A stretch of 64,000 bases of DNA from Verrucomicrobiota bacterium (GTDB taxonomy: Bacteria > Verrucomicrobiota > Verrucomicrobiia > Opitutales > Opitutaceae): contig JAEYUW010000002.1 in assembly GCA_023432225.1 (NCBI GenBank), forward strand, positions 1 through 64,000, given 5' to 3'. The notes below the pieces were generated by a model. It saw only the letters and a list, made by a program, of their open reading frames with translations, did not search any database and was not told the DNA's origin. The stretch's first letter is position 1. The number at the start of each line of letters is the position of its first letter. A program made the translations under genes and the position numbers. Shown piece by piece: positions 48,901-58,142 of this stretch.

Positions 48901-50930
48901 GCGGCCGCGGCGTTGGAATCAGGCGGGGCCTGTTGCTGATCCCGCTCGTCTTGGGCTGCGGTGCCTTGGCGCGCGCGGCGACGGCGCCGGATTGGCTCAC
49001 GGCGATCGCGCGGGCGCCGGTGACGGTAGCCACGAAGGATGCGGATGCCGTGGTGCTGCTCACCGAGGACGTTCTCGACGTGGAGCGGGACGGCGATCGC
49101 GTGCAGCGCACGCGACTGGTCGTCAAAGTGCTGAACGCCGACGGCCGGCAGCACGCTCGCGCGGCCGTGCATTATCTCAGCGGCTCGTCGCAGGTCGTGG
49201 CCTTCAAGGCCTGGATCATCAAGCCGGATGGGCAGGTGATCGTGCTCGGCAAAAAAAACATCGCGGACACCGCGCTGCACGCGAACGCGTTGGAGCTCTA
49301 CGGCGAGAATCGCCGGCAGACGATCAGCGGCAGCGCCGACGTGACGCCCGGCTGCGTTTTCGGCGCCGAGGCGACGGTGCGGGCGCGCACGATCTTCAAC
49401 CAACTCAGGTGGCGCTTCGGCGACGATTTGCCGGTGGAGCGATCGACGTTCGCGCTGCGGCTCGCCGCGGGGTGGGGCGTGGCCGACCGAGTCTTCAATC
49501 ATGCCCCGATCGCGCCGGCGATGAACGGCGACGTGCGCAGCTGGACTCTCACCGCACTGCCCGCGCAACTTGAGGAGCCCATGGCTCCGCCCGCGCGCAC
49601 CGCTGCGCCGTGGCTCGCGGTCGACTTGTTGCCACCGGCGAACAGCGCCGAAGCGCGCGCGGGAGTGGCGACGGGTAGTTGGCTGGAGATGTCGCGCTTC
49701 TTCACGCCTCGCTACGACGCCGCGGCGCAGCCCGACGCGGCGCTCACCGCCCGCGCCAACGCGCTCGCGGCGGGCGCGGCGACCTCGTGGGAGCGCATCC
49801 AGCGGATCACGCAGTTTGTTCAACGCGTGAACTACATCCTCGTCGCACTGGACGCGGCGAACGCGGGCGGTCTCATCCCGCGACCCGCGCCGCGCGTGCT
49901 CCAGTGCAATTACGGCGACTGCAAGGACAAGGCGACGCTCCTGCGCGCGCTCCTCGCCGCGGCGGGCGTGAAGTCCTATCCGCTCATCGTGATGGCCAGC
50001 GGTCGGCAGCGCCTCGAATCCAGCTGGCCCGCCGTGGCGCAGTTCAACCATTGCATCCTCGCCATCGCGGTCGACGGCAGCGTGCAGTCTTCCGCCATCG
50101 TCGAGCATCCGACGCTCGGTCGTCTGCTGGTGTTCGATCCGACGGATCAGTTTACTCCCGTGGGTTGGCTCGCGCGCGGTCGTCTCTCCGATCAGGCGCT
50201 GATCCTCGCGGGCGAGGCGGGAGGCTTGATCGAATTGCCGGCGGCGGCGCCGGAGGGAGATCGTCTCGTGCGCACGGTCGAGGCTCAGTTGGACGGGCTC
50301 GGCAATGTCGCGGCCCGCATCGACGAGCACTATTACGGCGTCGCGGCGTCCGGCATGCGGGGGATGTTCGTGTCCATGCGCGATGGCGATTTCCAGAAAC
50401 GCATTGAGCGGTCGCTCGGCGTCACGCTGCCGGCGTTGCGCGCCGTCAAGCTCACGACGGAAGACCTGTTTCCCGCACCGGAGTTCAAGTTCGGCATCGA
50501 GCTGTTCTCGGCCGGTTACGGCAAGCTGATGCGCGATGAGTTGCTCACGTTCAAGCCGGCGCTCATTGCGCGACGCGACGCCATGCGGTTGACGAAGAAG
50601 GCGCGCACGTTGCCGATCGCGCTCAAGGCGCAAGCGTATGAGGAGCGCGCGGAGTTCACGCTGCCGCCGGATTGCGTGGTCGACGAATTGCTCGCGCCGG
50701 TGGCGTTCGAGACGGAATTCGGCAGCTACCGCGCCACGTCGCGGGCGGAAGGACGGAAGGTGTTTTTTGAGCGCAGCCTGGTGTTGAAGACGGTGGAAGT
50801 GCCCGCGGCCGACTACGACAAGGTGCGCAGCTTCTTCGATCGCGTGACCCGGAGCGAGCAGAGCCCGATCGTGCTGCGACGGCTGCGGGACTCCGCGCCG
50901 CCGGCCGCGAATCCAGCTCAGGCGAACTAA
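48897..50930 (+). CDS. DUF3857/transglutaminase-like periplasmic protein
   Basis: 677 residues: signal peptide (RRGLLLIPLVLGCGALARA), DUF3857 domain (about 45-220), transglutaminase core with an intact triad: Cys in NYGDCKDKATLL near residue 341, His in QFNHCILAI near 384, Asp in VFDPTDQFTP near 412; then a C-terminal beta domain. Predicted periplasmic cysteine protease or transglutaminase of unknown substrate. Translationally coupled to the Cys-less paralogue upstream. Confidence 0.9.
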   Translation: MSGRGVGIRRGLLLIPLVLGCGALARAATAPDWLTAIARAPVTVATKDADAVVLLTEDVLDVERDGDRVQRTRLVVKVLNADGRQHARAAVHYLSGSSQVVAFKAWIIKPDGQVIVLGKKNIADTALHANALELYGENRRQTISGSADVTPGCVFGAEATVRARTIFNQLRWRFGDDLPVERSTFALRLAAGWGVADRVFNHAPIAPAMNGDVRSWTLTALPAQLEEPMAPPARTAAPWLAVDLLPPANSAEARAGVATGSWLEMSRFFTPRYDAAAQPDAALTARANALAAGAATSWERIQRITQFVQRVNYILVALDAANAGGLIPRPAPRVLQCNYGDCKDKATLLRALLAAAGVKSYPLIVMASGRQRLESSWPAVAQFNHCILAIAVDGSVQSSAIVEHPTLGRLLVFDPTDQFTPVGWLARGRLSDQALILAGEAGGLIELPAAAPEGDRLVRTVEAQLDGLGNVAARIDEHYYGVAASGMRGMFVSMRDGDFQKRIERSLGVTLPALRAVKLTTEDLFPAPEFKFGIELFSAGYGKLMRDELLTFKPALIARRDAMRLTKKARTLPIALKAQAYEERAEFTLPPDCVVDELLAPVAFETEFGSYRATSRAEGRKVFFERSLVLKTVEVPAADYDKVRSFFDRVTRSEQSPIVLRRLRDSAPPAANPAQAN

Positions 50931-50950
50931 GTGACGCGGCGCGCGGCCGC

Positions 50951-51397
50951 CTACCGTTTCCGCAGCTTCACCGCGAGAATCCCGCTGACAAGGGCCGCCA
51001 ACGCCGCGGCCAGCGGACGAATGTCGAACGGCTGGCTCTCGCCGAATCGCAGTTGGTCCTTCCACTGCGGCTCGGGCAGAAGCCAGTAAACCGCGCCGCC
51101 GACGATGATCGCCGTGAGCAGAAAGCGTGCGGCGACACGTTTGAGATCCCGATCGATGGCGGCGACGCGCTCAGGCGAGCCCAAGCGCTCGGGATTGGCT
51201 TCGCGGATGAGGCCGAGGGCGCGCTCGCGGTCCTCACCCATGACCTGAAGTCGGACGAAGAACGGTGCGCCAAGTTCGTTGCGTGCCGTGTTGGCGTTGA
51301 GCAGAACGACCGTGATGCCGTGGGATTCGAGGAAGGCCTTGTCGACCTCAGCTTCGGAGGGGCGGTCGTAGGTGAGAACAGTTTCGAGGTAGCTCAT
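50951..51397 (-). CDS. DUF2007-type membrane protein, second copy
   Basis: 148 residues from ATG 51397: DUF2007-like domain (MSYLETVLTYDRPSEAEVDKAFLESHGI.V..LNANTARNEL, in part), basic linker, and two TM segments (RFLLTAIIVGGAVYWLLP and PLAAALAALVSGILAVKL). Same design as 6567-6995. Convergent with the transglutaminase-like gene. Function unknown. Confidence 0.78.
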   Translation of the reverse strand: MSYLETVLTYDRPSEAEVDKAFLESHGITVVLLNANTARNELGAPFFVRLQVMGEDRERALGLIREANPERLGSPERVAAIDRDLKRVAARFLLTAIIVGGAVYWLLPEPQWKDQLRFGESQPFDIRPLAAALAALVSGILAVKLRKR

Positions 51398-51622
51398 ACG
51401 ATGTCGGGAAAGCGTGCGTGCTGATCCGTCGGCCCGTGACGATGAAAGCCGCGCGCGGACACGCGGCAACGCAGAAGACCCGGTAAATCCGCGCGCACGT
51501 CCCGCCAATTTCCGCGGCGGCTTGGCGCTTTACCCTCAGCGGGTTCCGGCTAGGTTGAAGCTCCCAAAAACCCAACGGCGCGACCCGCCAGGGTCGGCCT
51601 CAAAAAAAGGAGACCCAACCTT

Positions 51623-53728
51623 ATGAATGGCACTCGTCCTGGAGATATCAGGAACTTCGCCATCGTGGGGCATGCTACAGCCGGCAAGACAACTCTTGCC
51701 GAAGCCATGCTGCTCTGCGGCGGTGCGATTCAACGGCTCGGCAGCGTGGCGCAAGGCACCACGACGTCCGATTACCACGTGGGCGAACAACAGCGGCACA
51801 TCTCGATTCACGGCACGCCGCTCAACTGCGAATGGCAGGGGCGGCGTTTCAATTTCATCGATACGCCCGGATACCTCGACTTCGCCGGCGAGGCGATCCA
51901 TGCGCTGCACATCTCCGACTTTGCGCTACTCGTCGTTAACGCTGGCAGCGGCGTCGGCGTCGGCGCGGATCTCATGTGGGATTACGCCGGTCAGTTTGGC
52001 ATTCCGCGCATCATCGTCGTCAACGGATTTGACCGGGAGAAATACGACTTCGACACCGTCCTCGCAGAAATCCGCGAGCATTTCGGCCAAGGTGTGTTTC
52101 CAATGCAGGTGCCGATGGATTCCGGCCCGGGTTTCCACCAGGTCCTCGACGTCCTTCGCAGCGAAGTCTGCAGCTACGCCGCCGACAAGTCGGGCAAATA
52201 CAAGGAGGAGCCGGCCTCCGGCGCGTGGAAGGAGAAAGTCGACGCGCTGCACAAGGAACTCATCGAGCACATCGCCGAAAGCGACGACACGCTCCTCGAA
52301 AAATTCTTCAACGACGGCGGGCTCTCCGAAGACGTCCTGCGCAACGGCATTCACCCCGCGATTCAGAAGCAGACGTTCATCCCGCTGCTCGTCACGTCCG
52401 CCGAAACCAATGTCGGCGTCGCGCGCTTGATGGATTTTATCGCGAAATACGGCTCGTCACCCGACGACCGCCAGACGGTCGGCGCGGTCGCGACGAACAC
52501 CGGCTCACCGTGCCTCGTGCGCCTCGACGGCGCGGAGCCGGTGGCTTACGTCTTCAAGACGCTCACCGATCCGCAGAGCGGCGATCTTTCGATCTTCCGC
52601 GTCTACTCCGGCACGATCAAGCCGGGCATGGACCTGCACAACAGCGAGCGGCGCGTCGCCGAGCGCATCGGCCAGCTCTACCGGCTCAACGGCAAGCAGC
52701 GCACGCAAGTCGAGGCTCTGCACGCCGGCGACATAGGCGCCGCGGTGAAACTGAAGGACACGCACACGGGCAACACGCTCTGCGACGTTCGTCACGCCGT
52801 GGCGTTGCCGAAAGTGACTTACCCGACGCCTTACACCCAGGCGGCGTTGAAACTCAACGCGCCGGGCGACGAAGAGCGTCTGGCTGCCGGCCTCGCCGCG
52901 CTGCACGAGGAGGACCGTGCGTTCGAGTATCACACCGATCCCGAGCTGCATCAGTTCATCATCTCGGCGCAGGGCGAGTTGCACCTCGAAGTGCTTTTCG
53001 AGCGTCTGAAGCGCCGCTACAAGGTCGACGTCTCGCTCGAGCCGCCGAAGATCCGCTATCGCGAGACGATTCGTGGCAAAGGCGAGGCGCGTTACCGCCA
53101 CAAGAAGCAGACCGGCGGCGCCGGGCAGTTCGCCGAGGTGTGGCTGCGCATCGAGCCGGGTCCGCGTGACAGCGGCATTCAGTTCAGCGAGTCGCTCGTC
53201 GGTCAGGACGTTGATCGCGTGTTCGTGCCGTCGGTCGAGAAGGGACTGCGCACGGCAGCAATTGAAGGTATTCACGCGGGCTATCGCGTGACCGACGTGA
53301 AGATCGACTTCTACGGCGGCAAGATGCACCCGGTGGATTCGAAGGACATCGCGTTCCAGATCGCGGGCTACTTCGCATTCCGCGAATCATTCGCGCAGGC
53401 GCGGCCGGTGTTGCTCGAGCCGATCCACGAACTCGAAATCAAGGTGCCGGAGGAGTTCGTCGGCCGCGTGGTTGGCGACTTGTCCGGCCGCCGCGGCAAA
53501 ATCCTCGGCATGGACGTCGCGGGTCGCCTGCAGATCGTGAAGGCCACGGTGCCTGCCGCGCAGCTCTATCACTACGGCACGGTGCTGCGTTCGCTCACGG
53601 GCGGTCGCGGTATGCACGCCGAAAAGTTCAGCCACTACGAGGAGATGCCCGCCGAGCAGGAGAAGAAGCACGTCGAGGAATACCAAAAGGCGCGCGCCGC
53701 CGGTAACTCGTCGCACGCGCATCACTGA
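51623..53728 (+). CDS. EF-G-like GTPase (second-copy elongation factor type)
   Basis: 701 residues with all five EF-G domains. G1 GHATAGKTTLAE, G2 region around GTTTSDYHVGEQQRHISI, G3 DTPGYLDFAGE, domain II from ~285, domain IV with GKGEARYRHKKQTGGAGQFAEVWLRI, domain V near the end and a His-rich tail (SSHAHH). G4 is NGFDRE rather than NKxD, so the guanine-contacting Lys is Gly. This places it with the divergent EF-G2/FusA2-like proteins, not the housekeeping EF-G. A good AAGGAG site at 51607-51612 precedes ATG 51623. It stands alone and ends at a terminator. Confidence 0.9.
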   Translation: MNGTRPGDIRNFAIVGHATAGKTTLAEAMLLCGGAIQRLGSVAQGTTTSDYHVGEQQRHISIHGTPLNCEWQGRRFNFIDTPGYLDFAGEAIHALHISDFALLVVNAGSGVGVGADLMWDYAGQFGIPRIIVVNGFDREKYDFDTVLAEIREHFGQGVFPMQVPMDSGPGFHQVLDVLRSEVCSYAADKSGKYKEEPASGAWKEKVDALHKELIEHIAESDDTLLEKFFNDGGLSEDVLRNGIHPAIQKQTFIPLLVTSAETNVGVARLMDFIAKYGSSPDDRQTVGAVATNTGSPCLVRLDGAEPVAYVFKTLTDPQSGDLSIFRVYSGTIKPGMDLHNSERRVAERIGQLYRLNGKQRTQVEALHAGDIGAAVKLKDTHTGNTLCDVRHAVALPKVTYPTPYTQAALKLNAPGDEERLAAGLAALHEEDRAFEYHTDPELHQFIISAQGELHLEVLFERLKRRYKVDVSLEPPKIRYRETIRGKGEARYRHKKQTGGAGQFAEVWLRIEPGPRDSGIQFSESLVGQDVDRVFVPSVEKGLRTAAIEGIHAGYRVTDVKIDFYGGKMHPVDSKDIAFQIAGYFAFRESFAQARPVLLEPIHELEIKVPEEFVGRVVGDLSGRRGKILGMDVAGRLQIVKATVPAAQLYHYGTVLRSLTGGRGMHAEKFSHYEEMPAEQEKKHVEEYQKARAAGNSSHAHH

Positions 53729-53755
53729 GTCACCGCCTTGCTAACCCCAAGCCAC

Positions 53756-53781
53756 GAGGGCCGTCGCACGCGACGGCCCTC
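53756..53781 (+). terminator. Rho-independent terminator after the EF-G-like gene
   Basis: Perfect stem GAGGGCCGTCG / CGACGGCCCTC with a 4-base loop, followed by ttcgttttc. 28 bases past the stop. Confidence 0.85.
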
Positions 53782-53800
53782 TTCGTTTTCGGCGCGAGCA

Positions 53801-53932
53801 GGTGGAGGGCGCGGCTCCCGCTGCGCCGCGAACGTCGCCGTGCGTTTCACGCTCTCGGCTTTGGTGGAGGGCGGCGCTCCGTCGCCGCCGCTACTCTGCG
53901 CGCGGCGCTGACGGAGCAGCGCCCTCCCGCAC
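53801..53932. repeat. Tandem palindromic units, GGTGGAGGGC...GCCCTCC
   Basis: A partial unit (53801-53830) precedes a full unit: ggtggagggcggcgctccgtcgccgcc, spacer, ggcgct-gacggagc-agcgccctcc (53862-53931). The core ggagcgccgccctcca also occurs at 15182-15208. The remaining ~90 bases before potC show nothing else. Confidence 0.75.
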
Positions 53933-54024
53933 GCTCTCGCGCGCGGGTCGTGCTGGCTCGAGCGTCAAAGCGCAACTCGCCTGTTGCGTCGCAGACGCGA
54001 GGGGCATCACACTGCGGTCCAAAA

Positions 54025-54867
54025 ATGGCGACAGCGGAACCAACGCGTTCTTCTTTCACTGGCCAGCGGGCAATGGAGTGGTTTCTGCGCGGCTGGACGG
54101 CACTGGTGTTCGCCTTCCTCTACGTGCCGATCCTCGTGCTCGTTGCGTATTCGTTCAACGCGTCGCGCCTGAACGTCGTCTGGACGGGTTTCACCTTTCG
54201 CTGGTTCGAGCAGCTTTTCGCCAATGCCCCGCTGATGCGCGCGGCGTGGAACAGCTTTATCATCGCGCTCGTAACGACTGCGCTGTCGATCGTGCTCGGG
54301 ACGCTCGGGGCGTGGCTGCTGCACCGCTACCGCTTCCGCGGCGCGCGGCTCATCCAGACGCTCTTCACCGTGCCGATGGTCGTGCCCGAAGTGCTCATGG
54401 GCATCAGCCTGCTCGTGCTGTTCGCCGCTGTGGATGTCGCGCTGGGATTCACGACGGTCATTATTGCGCACGTGACGTTCTGCTTCCCGTTTGTGCTCGT
54501 GGCTGTGCAGGCGCGGTTGCACGACCTCGATCCGGCCCTTGAAGAAGCCGCGCTTGATCTCGGCGCGACGCCATGGCAGGCGTTTTGGCAGGTGATTCTG
54601 CCGAGCCTGCGGCCCGCGATCGTCGCGGGTGGGTTGATGGCGTTCACGCTCTCGTGGGACGAGTTGATCGTGACGTTCTTCACCACGAGCGCCGCCTCGG
54701 CGACGCTGCCGGTGCGGATTTTCGGCATGGCCAAGGTCGGCCTGAATCCGATGCTTAACGCGTTGTCCGCGCTCTTCATCGTCGCAACAGTCGCGATTGT
54801 CGCCTTCACGCACTACCTGCGCCGGGCCGGACGCGCGGCCGCTCATTTTCCGAAACACACTTCATGA
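54025..54867 (+). CDS. potC: Spermidine/putrescine ABC transporter permease PotC-type
   Basis: 280 residues from ATG 54025, with six TM segments and the binding-protein-dependent permease motif EEAALDLGATPWQAFWQVILPSL near residue 175, which docks on PotA. The N-terminus FLYVPILVLVAYSFNASR and the SWDELIVTFFTT segment are typical of PotC. ATG 54073 is an alternative start. Its stop overlaps the potD start. Gene order here is potC-potD-potB-potA. Confidence 0.92.
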   Translation: MATAEPTRSSFTGQRAMEWFLRGWTALVFAFLYVPILVLVAYSFNASRLNVVWTGFTFRWFEQLFANAPLMRAAWNSFIIALVTTALSIVLGTLGAWLLHRYRFRGARLIQTLFTVPMVVPEVLMGISLLVLFAAVDVALGFTTVIIAHVTFCFPFVLVAVQARLHDLDPALEEAALDLGATPWQAFWQVILPSLRPAIVAGGLMAFTLSWDELIVTFFTTSAASATLPVRIFGMAKVGLNPMLNALSALFIVATVAIVAFTHYLRRAGRAAAHFPKHTS

Positions 54868-55889
54868 AAGCCATCCGCCTATTCGCCTTCGCGGCTTTTG
54901 CCGCCTCTGCTCTCGTGCTGCGCGCGGCCGAGGACAAGGAACTCAATCTATTCGCCTGGTCCGAATACGTTCCGCAGGAGGTCATCGACGGTTTCACCGC
55001 CGAGACCGGCATCAAGGTGAACTTCGAGGCGTTCGCCTCGAACGAGGAAATGCTCGCGAAGCTCATCGCGGGTGGCGGCAACTACGACCTCATCCAGCCC
55101 TCGGACTACGCGGCCGAGGTGCTCGTGCGCCAGAAACTCGTGGCCAAGCTCGACAAGAAACTCCTGCCGAACCTGAAAAACATCGCGCCCGAGTTCACCG
55201 GCTGGCCGCACGATCCGGCGGGCGATTACACCGTGCCCTACATGGGCGGCACCGTCGGCATCGTCGTGAACACGGAGGTCGTGAAGACGCCGGTGAAGGG
55301 TTTCGCGGATTTGTTCACGCCGCAGTTCAAGGACCGCATCGTCGTGCCGAACGACAATCGCGAAATGGTCAGCTGGGCGCTGCGCACGCTGGGTCTGCCG
55401 ATCAACGAAATTACCCCCGAAGCGCTCGCGAAAGCCCGGCCGCTCCTTGCGGAGTGGGTGAAGCTGATCAAACTCTACGACTCCGACAGCCCGAAGACCG
55501 CCCTGCTCAACGGCGACGTCGATCTCGGCATCGTCTGGAGCGGCGAGGCGGCTCAGCTCTGGAACGAAAACAAGAAGTTCAAATACGTCCTGCCGGCGGA
55601 GGGCGCGCATCAATGGCTCGACGTGCTCGCGATCCCCGCGGCCGCGCCGCACAAGGCGGCCGCGCACCAGTTCATCGACTACATCCTGCGCCCCGAAGTC
55701 TCGAAACTCATCTCGGAAAAGTTCCCCTACACGAACCCGAACACGGCGGCGCGCAAGCTGCTCACGCCGGAGCAACTCGCCAACTTCGCCAGCTATCCGG
55801 CGGGCGCGAACAAGCTCGAGGCATTCCGCGACATCGGCAAGGCCGCGAGCGCGATCGACCGTCTGATGACCGATCTTAAGAGCCAGTGA
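54864..55889 (+). CDS. potD: Spermidine/putrescine-binding protein PotD-type
   Basis: 341 residues: signal peptide MKAIRLFAFAAFAASALVLRA, then a PotD/PotF-like substrate-binding fold: LNLFAWSEYVPQEVIDGFTAETGIKV, NYDLIQPSDY, YMGGTVGIVVNTEVV, LGIVWSGEAAQLW, and WLDVLAIPAAAPH. Periplasmic receptor for polyamines. Overlaps potC by ATGA. Confidence 0.94.
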   Translation: MKAIRLFAFAAFAASALVLRAAEDKELNLFAWSEYVPQEVIDGFTAETGIKVNFEAFASNEEMLAKLIAGGGNYDLIQPSDYAAEVLVRQKLVAKLDKKLLPNLKNIAPEFTGWPHDPAGDYTVPYMGGTVGIVVNTEVVKTPVKGFADLFTPQFKDRIVVPNDNREMVSWALRTLGLPINEITPEALAKARPLLAEWVKLIKLYDSDSPKTALLNGDVDLGIVWSGEAAQLWNENKKFKYVLPAEGAHQWLDVLAIPAAAPHKAAAHQFIDYILRPEVSKLISEKFPYTNPNTAARKLLTPEQLANFASYPAGANKLEAFRDIGKAASAIDRLMTDLKSQ

Positions 55890-55925
55890 GCGAGTTCGGT
55901 TTCCTGCACGCAATGCACCGGCAAA

Positions 55926-56043
55926 GGTGGGCGCCGCTGTCCCAAGCGGCGCCAGGCTCGCGCGATAGCTGGCCGACCCCGGTGGAGCGCGTTGACCCCA
56001 ACGCGCTCGGCCGAGAACGCGTTAAGGTCAACGCGTTCCACCT
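55926..56043. repeat. Two palindromic elements inside the pot operon
   Basis: 55926-55952 is a hairpin GGCGCCGCT-GTCCCA-AGCGGCGCC. 55981-56043 is a composite GGTGGAGCGCGTTGA...TCAACGCGTTCCACC element with arms each carrying a GCGTTGA/TCAACGC hairpin, related to 2017-2091. They fill the potD-potB gap (184 bases), the only gap in the operon. Confidence 0.85.
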
Positions 56044-56073
56044 AGTCAGACCAGCGCACGAGTCGCGGTAACC

Positions 56074-56961
56074 ATGTCGACACTGCCCACCGCTTCCGGT
56101 CCGCTCGGTCTTGGTCGCCGCACGCCCGGCTGGCGCGCGTGGCTGCTGCTGTCGCCGATGCTGGTCTGGCTGGTCGTGTTCGTTGTCGTGCCGACCGTGA
56201 TTCTCGTCGTCTACAGTTTCTGCCAGCGCGATGAACTTGGTCGCCTCGTGTATTCGTTCACGTGGGAAAACTACCGTCGCGTGCTCGAGCCGACTTACCT
56301 GCGCGTGTTCGCGCGGTCCATCGGCTACGCGGCGCTGACCACGGCGCTGTGCGTGGCGATCGGCTTTCCGGTCGCGTGGACGATCGCGCGCGCGCGGGAG
56401 GCGTGGCGCGCGAAATTGCTGTTGCTGGTCATGATTCCATTTTGGACGAGCTTCCTGGTGCGGACCTACGCGTGGATCACAATTCTGAAACAGGAAGGCA
56501 TGCTCAACGGTCTGCTGCAGCTGTTGCCGTTCGGACTGGGGCCGCTGAATCTGCTCTACACGCCGACCGCCGTCGTGATCGGACTCGTTTACGCCTACCT
56601 GCCATTCATGATCCTGCCGATTTACACCAGCGCAGAAAGATTGCCCGGCGATATCATTGAGGCCGCGCACGATCTCGGCGCCGGTCCGCTGCGGGTGTTC
56701 TCGAGTGTGATCGTGCCCCTGACGCTGCCAGGCATCGCGGCCGGCACGCTGCTGGTGTTCGTGCCGGCGATCGGCATGTTCGCGATCACGGATCTCATGG
56801 GTGGGGCCAAGACGCCGCTCATCGGCAACGTCATCCAAAATCAATTCATGCAGGCGCGCGACTGGCCGTTCGGCGCGGCGCTGGGTGTGGTCTTCATGCT
56901 GTTGTTCGCGGCCGCTTACTGGCTGCTGTTGCGCGGCCGCCGCGCGGAGGGCTCCGCATGA
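56074..56961 (+). CDS. potB: Spermidine/putrescine ABC transporter permease PotB-type
   Basis: 295 residues with six TM segments. The N-terminus (AWLLLSPMLVWLVVFVVVPTVILVVYSF) and the coupling motif EAAHDLGAGPLRVFSSVIVPLTLPG near residue 205 match PotB. Partner of PotC; together they form the membrane channel. Stop overlaps the potA start. Confidence 0.94.
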   Translation: MSTLPTASGPLGLGRRTPGWRAWLLLSPMLVWLVVFVVVPTVILVVYSFCQRDELGRLVYSFTWENYRRVLEPTYLRVFARSIGYAALTTALCVAIGFPVAWTIARAREAWRAKLLLLVMIPFWTSFLVRTYAWITILKQEGMLNGLLQLLPFGLGPLNLLYTPTAVVIGLVYAYLPFMILPIYTSAERLPGDIIEAAHDLGAGPLRVFSSVIVPLTLPGIAAGTLLVFVPAIGMFAITDLMGGAKTPLIGNVIQNQFMQARDWPFGAALGVVFMLLFAAAYWLLLRGRRAEGSA

Positions 56962-58046
56962 GCGCGAGCGTGGAACTGTGCAATGTGACGAAGAGTTTCG
57001 GCGGCAACACCGTCGTGCACGACCTCAGCCTGCGCATCGAGCCGGGCGAATTTCTGACGCTGCTCGGTCCGTCCGGCTGCGGCAAGACGACGCTGCTGCG
57101 CATGATCGCCGGCTTCGAGACGCCTGACACCGGACGCGTGTTAATCGACGGCGCCGATGTCACCGCGTTGCCGCCGTATCGCCGGCCGGCGAATCAGGTT
57201 TTCCAGAGTTACGCGCTTTTCCCGCACCTCACCGTCGCGGAGAACATCGCCTTCGGTCTGCGCATGGAGCGCAAACCGGCGGACGAGATCGCGCGTCGTG
57301 TCGCCGCAGCCATCGAGCTGGTCGATCTCGACGGGTTGGACTCGCGCCGACCGGAGCAACTTTCCGGCGGTCAGCGTCAACGCGTGGCGCTGGCGCGCGC
57401 CATCGCGCCGCAGCCGAAAGTGCTGTTGCTCGACGAGCCGCTCTCCGCGCTCGACGCGAAGCTCCGCCGCGCGATGCAACTCGAGCTCAAGCGACTGCAG
57501 CGCCAGCTCGGCATGACGTTTATCTTTGTGACGCACGACCAGGAGGAGGCGCTCACGCTCAGCGATCGCGTGGTCGTCGTGAACGCCGGTCGCATCGAAC
57601 AGCTCGGGCGCGTCGTGGACGTATATCATCGCCCGGCGTCGGCGTTCGTGGCGGATTTTCTCGGCCAGTCGAATCTCCTCGAGGCCACGGTCGCCGGTCG
57701 CGATTTGCTGGGCTCGGTCGTGCAGGTGCGCCTGGCTTGTGGCGCGGAGCTGCAGATCGATGCCGCCGGCGTGCCGGCTGGAGCGACGCGGTTGCTGATT
57801 GCGGTGCGACCGGAAAAGGTCGCGGTCTCGAAAACGCGGCCGAATGTCGCGAACGTTTTTGCCGCGATCGTCGAGGAAGAGGTCTTCCAAGGACCGACCG
57901 ACTACCTCGAACTCGCGGCCGAGGGCGGGCTGCAGCTCAACGCGATTTTGGCCAACGAGAGTGCGCTCAACGAATCGATCGGTCGCGGCGATCGTGTCTG
58001 GTGCGCGTTGCACGCGAGCGACCTCGTGGTTGTGCATTCCGAGTAG
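56958..58046 (+). CDS. potA: Spermidine/putrescine ABC transporter ATPase PotA-type
   Basis: 362 residues: Walker A GPSGCGKTTLLR near residue 36, Q-loop in NQVFQSYALFPHLTV, signature LSGGQRQRVALARAIA, Walker B VLLLDEPLSALD, H-loop in FVTHDQEEAL; a C-terminal TOBE-type regulatory domain starts about residue 275 (LLIAVRPEKVAVS). Energises PotB/PotC. Last gene of the operon. Confidence 0.95.
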   Translation: MSASVELCNVTKSFGGNTVVHDLSLRIEPGEFLTLLGPSGCGKTTLLRMIAGFETPDTGRVLIDGADVTALPPYRRPANQVFQSYALFPHLTVAENIAFGLRMERKPADEIARRVAAAIELVDLDGLDSRRPEQLSGGQRQRVALARAIAPQPKVLLLDEPLSALDAKLRRAMQLELKRLQRQLGMTFIFVTHDQEEALTLSDRVVVVNAGRIEQLGRVVDVYHRPASAFVADFLGQSNLLEATVAGRDLLGSVVQVRLACGAELQIDAAGVPAGATRLLIAVRPEKVAVSKTRPNVANVFAAIVEEEVFQGPTDYLELAAEGGLQLNAILANESALNESIGRGDRVWCALHASDLVVVHSE

Positions 58047-58095
58047 CGCCGGCTTTCAGCCGGCATCGTCGGAGCCGGCTGGAAGCCGGCGCTAC
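58043..58095. repeat. Composite palindromic element, GTAGCGCC...GGCGCTAC ends
   Basis: Two facing hairpins, GCCGGCT-TTC-AGCCGGC and GCCGGCT-GGA-AGCCGGC, with exact outer ends. It overlaps the last codon of potA and could end the pot transcript. Half copy at 10733-10757. Confidence 0.9.
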
Positions 58096-58142
58096 GACTA
58101 CTCGGAGCTGGCGAACCTCCGAGGCCGGACTACGCTGCCGAC

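Noticed and set aside
48792..51065. A 757-codon minus-strand open frame
   Set aside because: Antisense to the transglutaminase-like gene; Arg-rich shadow.
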